Shown: piece by piece, positions 1 to 5,127 of the stretch
How positions within the stretch are numbered: the stretch's first letter is position 1
How the letters are laid out: every line of letters begins with the position of its first letter
Source of the DNA: Gammaproteobacteria bacterium
Lineage (GTDB): Bacteria; Pseudomonadota; Gammaproteobacteria; S012-40
DNA length: 5,127 nt
Direction of reading: 5' to 3'
Assembly (NCBI GenBank): GCA_029857925.1
Contig: JAOUGF010000204.1
Coordinates: 1-5,127 of the forward strand
The notes under the pieces: generated by a model
The model's database searches: none
Told to the model about the DNA's origin: nothing
What the model saw: the letters and a program-made list of their open reading frames with translations, nothing else
Position numbers and translations under genes: made by a program

Positions 1-40
1 ATAACCGCCATTGCAATAAGTTTATTATCGCGATTGTAAT

Positions 41-59
41 GTTCACCCAATGGGTGAGC
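41..59. promoter_or_regulatory. Palindrome TCACCCAATGGGTGA with a weak promoter-like sequence beside it
   Basis: The core 43-57 is a near-perfect dyad (stem TCACCC/GGGTGA). Reading on the minus strand, TTGGGT lies within it, and GATAAT follows after 15 bases (about 26-31), five of six to the -10 consensus. An ATG at 11-9 opens toward the left edge but has no clear ribosome site. This could be an operator over the -35 of a gene left of the window, but the -35 and spacing are poor. Confidence 0.2.
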
Positions 60-128
60 GCGCTACGCCACAGTCTGCCGAAATCAAGAATATGGCGTGG
101 GGTATGGATGGGGGTAAAGTGCGTGGAC

Positions 129-146
129 GGCGCATTGTGTTGCGCC
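129..146. other. Perfect 6-bp hairpin GGCGCA-N6-TGCGCC
   Basis: The arms 129-134 and 141-146 pair perfectly around a 6-base loop. It lies about 105 bases past the last stop codon of the operon. Neither strand has a T-run after it, so it is not a classical terminator. It may protect the 3' end of the operon transcript or be part of a factor-dependent termination zone. Confidence 0.35.
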
Positions 147-178
147 AATTACCGAAAATAGAATGGAGAGGAAACTAA

Positions 179-192
179 GGGCGCCGCCGCCC
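179..192 (-). other. GC-rich hairpin downstream of the operon, possible weak terminator
   Basis: On the minus strand GGGCG-GCGG-CGCCC forms a 5-bp all-GC stem followed by TTAGTTT, about 58 bases past the binding-protein stop. The T-run is broken, so termination would be weak. An alternative 4-bp stem GCCC-GGTG-GGGC (189-200) uses some of the same bases and cannot form at the same time. Confidence 0.3.
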
Positions 193-250
193 CACCGGGC
201 ACAGGTTGCAGCGTAATTCAAACTAAGAACCACATTAACAACTAAGTCAT

Positions 251-1105
251 TCAGTTATTTTTATGTTGTGAACGCGATTTTAGCAAAGGGATAAAACCTC
301 TTACGCTGTCCATGTCGGCGTCGGTAATTTCATTAATATCGCCGTATCCGGTGCGCGCAAAAAAATCCTTACCCGTACCCTGCGGTGTAAATGCAAGCAT
401 CGCCAGGCGAATTTGCTGATACTCTTCTTCAGCAAGCTTAGGCGAGGCCATAAACATCGTACGCGCGACACTGGCGGTTCGGGCCAGCTCACGCAAATTT
501 TCGCGCTGATTCGGCGGCGTGGCACGATTTATACTCGGTGCCAATACCGCCGCGTCCGCCGAGCGATTCAGCACCGCCATTAAGGCGTTAGAATGCGACA
601 CGAAATATTCGACATGCACGTCCTGACCCGGAGTCAACCCTTCATCCCGCAGCCAGCTTTCCCCCAAAAACGTCACCGCCGCAGTAAAATCCGGCATCGC
701 AATCTTCCGATTTCGCAACTCTGCGGGCTCTTGCACCGGACCGTCTTTACGCACTAACACCGCCCCATAAAGTGCAACCGAAAATTTCGCGAGGCGTCGA
801 TACCCGCTCTCTTGTTCCGCCAACAACGCAAAGTGCGGCGGTGCATAATAGATATCGTATTCATAACGTGTTGCGGAAAGCGCAAATTCACTGAAATTCC
901 GCGCGGTCTCCAAGATCACTGGACGATTTAATGTTTGCTCCAGATGCATTTTCAGCGGCTTATAGGTTTCCACCAGCTGTCGCGGACTGATATAAGGCAA
1001 AAGCCCAAGGCGTAGCGCATTTTCCGCATGCGCGCCTGTGGCGATCGTCCCGCCTGCAAGCGCGAAACACAGGACGGCGAACAGCCGACCAACTGGACTA
1101 AGCAC
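251..1105 (-). CDS. PhnD-family periplasmic substrate-binding protein (phosphate/phosphite/phosphonate type), orphan
   Basis: A 284-residue secreted binding protein. Residues 1-27 form a Sec signal peptide: Arg7, a hydrophobic core LFAVLCFALAG, and cleavage after AHA at 27. Cys13 is not in a lipobox, so the protein is probably soluble in the periplasm. The mature part starts LRLGLLPYISP (31-41) and continues with a TYKPLKMHLEQTL helix, then YEYDIYYAPPHFALLA (81-96), SHSNALMAVLNRSADAAVLAP (170-190) and a C-terminal lobe. This is the layout of the PhnD-like family (Pfam Phosphonate-bd). The start is GTG: the codon just upstream in frame is TGA (1106-1108), and GGAGGAGG sits 6 bases before the GTG. 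The start lies 8 bases inside the receptor gene, so translation is probably coupled. No phnC or phnE transporter gene is adjacent, and many members of this family serve signalling rather than uptake. The ligand cannot be read from the sequence. The family call is firm; the sensory role is inferred. Confidence 0.88.
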   Translation of the reverse strand: MLSPVGRLFAVLCFALAGGTIATGAHAENALRLGLLPYISPRQLVETYKPLKMHLEQTLNRPVILETARNFSEFALSATRYEYDIYYAPPHFALLAEQESGYRRLAKFSVALYGAVLVRKDGPVQEPAELRNRKIAMPDFTAAVTFLGESWLRDEGLTPGQDVHVEYFVSHSNALMAVLNRSADAAVLAPSINRATPPNQRENLRELARTASVARTMFMASPKLAEEEYQQIRLAMLAFTPQGTGKDFFARTGYGDINEITDADMDSVRGFIPLLKSRSQHKNN

Positions 1106-3899
1106 TCAACGCCTCCTCCATCAATAACTCCGGTGCAGGGTGGTGCAGAAAATAACCTTGTACCATATCCACGCCTATCGTTTGCAACATCTGCAGGGTC
1201 GCCAAATCTTCGACATATTCCGCGATCACCTGTTTATTCAGACCTTTCGCCACCTCCACCATCGCCTTTACGAAAACCTGATTGTCCGCATCATGCGGAA
1301 GGTCGCGAATGAATTGTCCGTCAATTTTCAAAATATTGGCGCGTAGGTGCTTTAAATAGGTGAACGACGCAAAACCTGCACCGAAATCGTCAAGACAAAC
1401 CGCGCACCCGTGTTCTTGCAGACGCTCAATCAAACGCTGCGCGTCGTGTAGATCTGAAACCGCATTCGTCTCCGTCAATTCGATCATCAGGCGTTGCGGC
1501 GCAACCCCGTATAGGCGTAAATTTTCGATTATAAATTGAGGAAACTGCGGATCATCCAACGATTTTCCGGAAATATTCACGGCAATCGCCGTCAACCTCG
1601 GGGAACGCGCCAACGTTTCCAATGTATGTAAAATCACCCAGCGATCTATTTCAACAATTTTTCCGGTCTTCTCCGCATAGGAAATAAATTGCGCGGGCAT
1701 AATCACTTGCTCTATGTCTGTTTCATCCACCATCCGCACCAACGCTTCCATGTGGTGTAAGCGATGACCATCCGCGCTGTATATGCCTTGGTAGTGCACT
1801 CTGAGCAAATTATTGTCCAGCGCATTTTGTATGCGGCTATTCCACGCCAAGCGCGCTACACTTTTACTCGCACCATCCAATGCCGGTCGATATACACACC
1901 ATGCCGCCTTACCCGATTCTTTGGCCTGATACATCGCGGTATCGGCATGCATCAGCAACTCATCCGCCAAAATGGAATGTTGCGGAAATAGGGCGATACC
2001 GACACTGGCCGTCAGGCGCAATTTGCGCTCACCAAACATAAACGGAATCTGCCCGATAGATCGCACGATGCGTTCCGCCAATACTTCCGCATCCTGCTGG
2101 CCCGCCTCGCTTAAACACACTGCGAACTCATCACCCCCAAAACGGCTGAATACTTCGCCGCGGCGCACCAGTGTCGCGACCTCGTTCGCAACACGTATCA
2201 GTATCGCGTCACCGGCACTGTGACCGAAAGTATCATTCACGAGCTTAAACCCATCCAAGTCAAAAAACAGCAGCGCGCCGGAAGACTGTTTACGCTGGAC
2301 GATATCCAAAGTGCGATTCATTTCTTCATGAAAACGATGACGATTAAATAAGCCGGTCAAGGAATCGCGTTCAGCGAGATAGATCATTTGCTCTGCAGTC
2401 TGTCGTTCTTTGGTTACGTCTTCAAACATCCATAACCGGCCGACGATATTACTGTCCCCGTCACGCACAGCGAAAAAATCGCGAGTGACCGTGCGTCCGT
2501 CCGCCAAGACGACTTCATACGCTTCATGCGAATCATTGGCTTCAGCGACTTCAAAGACATTCCATAATTGATCGTCTTGTTTTGGATGCGCCTTGGCATA
2601 GCGCGTCAACAAGTCTCCTATCGGCCGCCCCGATAAGTTGACATTGCTAGCGATTTTCCAAAGCAGTTTGAACGCCGGGTTGTAGTAGGCGACACGGTGA
2701 TCCGCAGTTTCAAACAGGATACCGTGTTTAATCGCCGCCAACAATGACGTCATACGCGCTTGATCTTGCTGCGACAAAGAGAGCAGCCTTCGCTGGTCCG
2801 CTTGGATTTGCCGTAGAATATCGATATTCGCCTGTAACGCGCGTTCGGCCTCCTTTTGCGCGCTTATATCACGAATGCTGCTGCGTATCCCGATGTAACG
2901 GTCAGCGCCGTCATATATCGGTTGCCAGCTCGCTTGCCCCCAAAATACGGTGCCGTCCTTGCGGCGCACACGAAACTCCGTCATACCGCGACTATAGGGA
3001 ACATACACACGATATTCGTTGTGCGCGCGCACGCGATCCTCTTCGAGAATTAAAGGAAAAGGAAAATTCCCCAAGTCCATGCACTCTTGCACGGTGTAGC
3101 CTGTCATACGTTCAACAGACGGATTCAACCATACCAATTTTTGCGCCGCGTCATACCAGCTTTCCCAATGATAGGTGTAATCTGCAATCGCATGAAAGCG
3201 TTCTTCGCTGGCACCCAATTCAAATATCCGCTGGCGTATCGCACCGGCCATCCAGTTAAATGAATGCGCCAATTGCCCGACTTCATCACGTGTGCGCACA
3301 GGTATCGGATTTGGCAATTCCCCGCGTGCAATTTGTTCACTCGCAAACGTTAACGCGCGAATATGACGCGTCAGCCACAACCCTAACGCCGCCAATAATG
3401 CCGCAGACAATATAATTTCAAAAATAGCGATGAAGGCGCCTTCGCGAATAATGCGATTTTTGGCTAAGCTGAGAAATTCGGTGGATACACCGTAGTAAAG
3501 CGTTCCATATTTGATGCCAGACATTTCAACACTGACGCGTGAGCTTAATAAATCTGGATCATCGTGTTCTTTTGGGATCGCCGACCAACCGCTAGAGGCG
3601 ACGTGTTCACCGGACGCATTGTCCAGCACCAAATATTCGATGCCTTCCTGCGCGCGTAAACTGTTGAGGATTTCCTGGGTGGTCGCAAAATCGCGTTGAA
3701 CCAAAGGCGTGGCCAAGCTGACACTTAACAACTTGTTGAGCTCACCTAATCGCGTGTCCAGCAACTCTGTCAAACTCGAATGCATTAGGCGCACACTATT
3801 GCCAACCAGCAAGGTCAACATCACCACTTCGACCAACACGGCTGCCAATATCAATTTTACGCGCAGCGAATATGCCCAACCTGGTGGTACAAAATTCAT
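1098..3899 (-). CDS. Membrane-bound PAS-PAS-GGDEF-EAL cyclic di-GMP synthase/phosphodiesterase with HAMP
   Basis: A 933-residue inner-membrane receptor that should make c-di-GMP from GTP and cleave it to pGpG. Layout: TM1 about 13-33; extracytoplasmic sensor about 34-153 (CHASE8/Cache-like, not firmly assigned); TM2 about 156-176; HAMP about 176-228 (DEVGQLAHSFNWMA); PAS1 about 230-345, ending DISAQKEAE; a helical linker to about 385; PAS2 about 386-498, ending FEDVTKERQ; GGDEF about 502-672; EAL about 683-927. The cyclase has DSLTGLFNR (512-520), FFDLDGFKLVND (545-556), GHSAGD and an intact GGDEF at 588-592. Its inhibitory site reads RxxE (R579, E582) rather than RxxD. The phosphodiesterase keeps E718-A-L, N775, E807, D837-D838, K858, E894 and Q914, so it looks active; Tyr895 replaces the usual Gly in AEGVE. 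The ATG start is supported by GAGGA 7 bases upstream. The gene follows the nadA terminator and overlaps the binding-protein gene, which suggests one sensory unit. Which activity dominates cannot be told from sequence. Confidence 0.95.
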   Translation of the reverse strand: MNFVPPGWAYSLRVKLILAAVLVEVVMLTLLVGNSVRLMHSSLTELLDTRLGELNKLLSVSLATPLVQRDFATTQEILNSLRAQEGIEYLVLDNASGEHVASSGWSAIPKEHDDPDLLSSRVSVEMSGIKYGTLYYGVSTEFLSLAKNRIIREGAFIAIFEIILSAALLAALGLWLTRHIRALTFASEQIARGELPNPIPVRTRDEVGQLAHSFNWMAGAIRQRIFELGASEERFHAIADYTYHWESWYDAAQKLVWLNPSVERMTGYTVQECMDLGNFPFPLILEEDRVRAHNEYRVYVPYSRGMTEFRVRRKDGTVFWGQASWQPIYDGADRYIGIRSSIRDISAQKEAERALQANIDILRQIQADQRRLLSLSQQDQARMTSLLAAIKHGILFETADHRVAYYNPAFKLLWKIASNVNLSGRPIGDLLTRYAKAHPKQDDQLWNVFEVAEANDSHEAYEVVLADGRTVTRDFFAVRDGDSNIVGRLWMFEDVTKERQTAEQMIYLAERDSLTGLFNRHRFHEEMNRTLDIVQRKQSSGALLFFDLDGFKLVNDTFGHSAGDAILIRVANEVATLVRRGEVFSRFGGDEFAVCLSEAGQQDAEVLAERIVRSIGQIPFMFGERKLRLTASVGIALFPQHSILADELLMHADTAMYQAKESGKAAWCVYRPALDGASKSVARLAWNSRIQNALDNNLLRVHYQGIYSADGHRLHHMEALVRMVDETDIEQVIMPAQFISYAEKTGKIVEIDRWVILHTLETLARSPRLTAIAVNISGKSLDDPQFPQFIIENLRLYGVAPQRLMIELTETNAVSDLHDAQRLIERLQEHGCAVCLDDFGAGFASFTYLKHLRANILKIDGQFIRDLPHDADNQVFVKAMVEVAKGLNKQVIAEYVEDLATLQMLQTIGVDMVQGYFLHHPAPELLMEEALSA
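1112..1119 (-). promoter_or_regulatory. Shine-Dalgarno for the binding-protein gene, inside the receptor's last codons
   Basis: GGAGGAGG on the minus strand is encoded by the Met-Glu-Glu-Ala codons near the receptor C-terminus and ends 6 bases before the GTG at 1105-1103. It is close to the perfect anti-16S match. The receptor stop TAG (1100-1098) comes just after this GTG, the standard layout for translational coupling with re-initiation. The strength of the site suggests the binding protein is made in excess of the receptor. Confidence 0.85.
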
Positions 3900-3906
3900 T
3901 CAAATT

Positions 3907-3911
3907 TCCTC
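3907..3911 (-). promoter_or_regulatory. Ribosome binding site of the receptor gene
   Basis: GAGGA on the minus strand lies 7 bases before the ATG at 3899-3897. The spacing is ideal and it decides this start. Just upstream, GGGGTGGTGACCCAC can form short competing 4-bp GC hairpins (3916-3930), which could slightly affect access but are too small to call a control element. Confidence 0.75.
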
Positions 3912-3938
3912 GCCCGTGGGTCACCACCCCAAAGACTC

Positions 3939-3953
3939 TTAGAATGATTCCAA
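3939..3953. promoter_or_regulatory. Candidate operator: 15-bp palindrome TTNGAATNATTCNAA
   Basis: TTAGAATGATTCCAA is a 7-1-7 dyad with a single mismatched pair, starting 40 bases upstream of the receptor ATG and ending 3 bases before the larger palindrome begins. The AATNATT core and 7-1-7 spacing faintly recall Fur-type boxes, but the outer bases fit poorly, so no regulator is assigned. Confidence 0.3.
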
Positions 3954-3956
3954 TTA

Positions 3957-3980
3957 GCTGCGCACGAATTTGTGCATAGC
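3957..3980. promoter_or_regulatory. Candidate operator: 24-bp imperfect palindrome in the receptor-gene leader
   Basis: The core GCACGAATTTGTGC (3962-3975) is a 14-base dyad with one non-Watson-Crick pair. It is flanked by GCT and AGC at exactly symmetric distance (3957-3959 and 3978-3980), giving one dyad centred at 3968.5. It sits about 58-80 bases before the receptor ATG. As RNA it could also form a hairpin. I do not match it to a known regulator motif. Confidence 0.4.
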
Positions 3981-4149
3981 ACCTAATGAAGCATTTAGCA
4001 TATATTACATGTCATTGTTGTGACTTGGAGGGGGCATATTCTTTTGGACCGCTAGGATGGGCTCTATATTTAATGCACTTGGCCCTCATTCCACGCATCC
4101 CATACAAATACCATATCAATCAATTGAATAGCAACAGCTAACCGACAGA

Positions 4150-4178
4150 TATTTAGAATTGTTCCATGAACCTGGCAA
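4150..4178 (-). promoter_or_regulatory. Candidate sigma70 promoter for the receptor/binding-protein operon
   Basis: On the minus strand TTGCCA (4178-4173, five of six to TTGACA) is followed after 17 bases by TAAATA (4155-4150, three of six to TATAAT). It lies just beyond the nadA terminator, where a promoter for the next unit is expected. Transcription would start near 4143, leaving a leader of about 240 bases. The weak -10 makes this tentative. A second, weaker option is TTGCTA-18-TATTTG preceded by TGG, just downstream at about 4105-4134. Confidence 0.35.
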
Positions 4179-4202
4179 ATTTTGTATGCCTAAGCAAAAT
4201 TT
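4177..4202. repeat. Perfect 8-bp inverted repeat AAATTTTG-N10-CAAAATTT
   Basis: The arms are 4177-4184 and 4195-4202, separated by 10 bases. The repeat is AT-rich, lies just past the nadA terminator and touches the -35 element proposed for the receptor gene (4173-4178). With no GC stem and no U-tract it is not a terminator. It could be a protein-binding dyad or chance in AT-rich DNA; no regulator is recognised. Confidence 0.4.
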
Positions 4203-4207
4203 CGGGC

Positions 4208-4234
4208 AAAAAAATGGCGACCGTGCGGCCGCCA
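4208..4234 (-). terminator. Intrinsic terminator of nadA
   Basis: Read on the minus strand, an 8-bp stem TGGCGGCC/GGTCGCCA closes a GCAC tetraloop and runs straight into seven T residues (4208-4214). The stem contains one G·U wobble (4220/4229). On the plus strand the same position would be an A·C mismatch, and no T-run follows in that direction, so the structure works for minus-strand transcripts only. It starts about 65 bases past the nadA stop. It should separate nadA from the downstream receptor gene. Confidence 0.87.
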
Positions 4235-4300
4235 AATAAGGGGTTGAGATTAGATCGTAGCGGAAGTAATTACTAAACGCAAGCCAGTACTCTTCGTCGC

Positions 4301-5127
4301 TTATATCGCCAACATACGCACTAGCGATTCTCGCGCCTCGACGGCGGTTTTAATTGGGACGTGGATTTGATTCACCACCTTACCTTCCACCAAATTTTCC
4401 AACACCCATGCCAAATGCGGCGGGTCTATGCGATACATGGTGGAGCACATGCAAACAGTGGGCGCCATAAAATGCACATGTTTATGCTGCACCTTGAATT
4501 GTTCGGCGAGACGGTTGACCAGATTCAATTCTGTGCCCACCAACCAGCGTGTACCGGGGGCGGCGGCGGCGATCGTATTGATAATAAACTCCGTAGAGCC
4601 TACATAATCCGACTTTTGACACACCTCAAATGAAGATTCCGGGTGCGAAATGACCTGTGTCTCGGGAAATTTTTGTTTAAACGTATCAATATGTTGCGGT
4701 TGAAACATTTGATGCACTGAACAAAATCCTTTCCATAAGATCATCTTCGCATGCCGGATTTGATCCTCGGTCAGGCCGCCCATAGGCAACTCGTAGTCCC
4801 ACACCACCATCGCGTCGAGTGGTATGCCCATGCGATAGCCGGTATTGCGACCTAAATGTTGGTCGGGGAAAAACAGCACCTTCTCGCGTTGCGCAAACGA
4901 CCAATCCAGCACCTTGCGCGCATTTGTCGAGGTGCACACGATGCCGCCGTGACGCCCGCAAAAGGCCTTCAAATCGGCGGCGGAGTTGATATAGGTGACC
5001 GGTGTGATATGTTGATCGGGATCCAACACACGGGAAATTTCACGCCATGCGCGTTCGACCTTCGCGAGATTGGCCATGTCGGCCATCGAACAACCGGCGG
5101 ACAAATCGGGCAAAATTGCGACTTGTT
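4301..5127 (-). CDS. nadA: Quinolinate synthase NadA, 5' end cut by the window edge
   Basis: A cytoplasmic 4Fe-4S enzyme that condenses iminoaspartate with dihydroxyacetone phosphate to quinolinate in de novo NAD synthesis. About 275 codons are visible; the frame is still open at 5127 and reads QVAILPDLSAGCSMAD. This is internal NadA sequence, so roughly 80 or more N-terminal residues lie outside, and the TTG at 5113 should not be taken as a start. The three cluster cysteines are present: AGCSMAD (codon 5090-5092), LWKGFCSVHQMF, and VCMCSTMY, where the second Cys is the likelier ligand. Other family segments are TSTNARKVLDW, FFPDQHLGRNTG, SHPESSFEVC, DYVGSTEFI, VGTELNLVNRL and LENLVEGKVVNQI. 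The first two ligand cysteines are 123 residues apart, matching the long Bacillus/cyanobacterial-type NadA rather than the short E. coli type (87). The stop is TAA at 4301-4303 and a terminator follows about 65 bases on. No other NAD gene is in view. Confidence 0.96.
   Translation of the reverse strand, partial: QVAILPDLSAGCSMADMANLAKVERAWREISRVLDPDQHITPVTYINSAADLKAFCGRHGGIVCTSTNARKVLDWSFAQREKVLFFPDQHLGRNTGYRMGIPLDAMVVWDYELPMGGLTEDQIRHAKMILWKGFCSVHQMFQPQHIDTFKQKFPETQVISHPESSFEVCQKSDYVGSTEFIINTIAAAAPGTRWLVGTELNLVNRLAEQFKVQHKHVHFMAPTVCMCSTMYRIDPPHLAWVLENLVEGKVVNQIHVPIKTAVEARESLVRMLAI

Noticed and set aside
93..116. G-rich tract with several G-runs, possible quadruplex
   Set aside because: Only two runs reach four or five G; the others are too short for a stable structure.
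301..525. 74-codon minus-strand frame inside the binding-protein gene
   Set aside because: It is an out-of-frame shadow; the 284-residue frame has a signal peptide and family motifs and covers it entirely.
1064..1069. Cys13 in the binding protein as a lipoprotein attachment site
   Set aside because: The residues before it (A-V-L) do not fit a lipobox, and a better signal peptidase I site (AHA, residue 27) follows.
2744..3259. 171-codon open frame on the plus strand opposite the receptor gene
   Set aside because: It lies wholly within the PAS-coding part of the receptor on the other strand, its product resembles no family, and it has no domain-like pattern. It is a shadow of the real gene, as are the other plus-strand frames here.
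4070..4114. A 14-codon minus-strand mini-ORF with two Trp codons in the leader (MVFVWDAWNEGQVH)
   Set aside because: It could be a leader peptide, but there is no Shine-Dalgarno before its ATG and the transcript start is unknown. An open frame this short is expected by chance.
4172..4189. Sigma54-like TGGCA followed by GC on the plus strand
   Set aside because: The GG and GC elements are 12 bases apart rather than 10, and no plus-strand gene lies downstream.
3900..4207. c-di-GMP riboswitch upstream of the c-di-GMP enzyme
   Set aside because: I looked for the conserved GEMM-type core and paired loops and saw none; only generic stems are present.

Overview
The window looks like a chromosomal segment of a Gram-negative proteobacterium, probably beta or gamma. 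The reasons are a Sec-secreted periplasmic binding protein, an inner-membrane HAMP/PAS/GGDEF/EAL receptor and a quinolinate synthase; the lineage is inferred from protein style only and no species is named. All three genes lie on the minus strand, so transcription runs from right to left. There are no RNA genes, insertion sequences or CRISPR arrays.

Right part (4301-5127): the 3' three quarters of nadA (quinolinate synthase, de novo NAD synthesis), cut by the window edge. About 65 bases past its stop lies a convincing intrinsic terminator (4208-4234), which closes the nadA unit.

Middle (3900-4300): a gene-free stretch of about 400 bases. It holds that terminator, an 8-bp inverted repeat, a possible sigma70 promoter, and a long leader with two palindromes that end shortly before a good ribosome binding site.

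Centre and left (251-3899): a two-gene unit. The first gene encodes a 933-residue membrane receptor with an extracytoplasmic sensor, HAMP, two PAS domains, GGDEF and EAL. It should both make and break cyclic di-GMP, and both catalytic signatures look intact. Its last codons overlap the GTG start of the second gene by 8 bases, and they carry a near-perfect Shine-Dalgarno for it. The second gene encodes a 284-residue secreted binding protein of the PhnD (phosphate/phosphite/phosphonate) family. No ABC permease or ATPase is next to it. The simplest reading, which is inference, is that the binding protein acts as a periplasmic ligand sensor that presents its bound state to the receptor's extracytoplasmic domain and so tunes c-di-GMP. 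This pair is the most interesting thing in the window.

Left edge (1-250): no gene. It contains three GC-rich hairpins, none with a proper U-tract, and a weak minus-strand promoter-like sequence that might serve a gene beyond the window.
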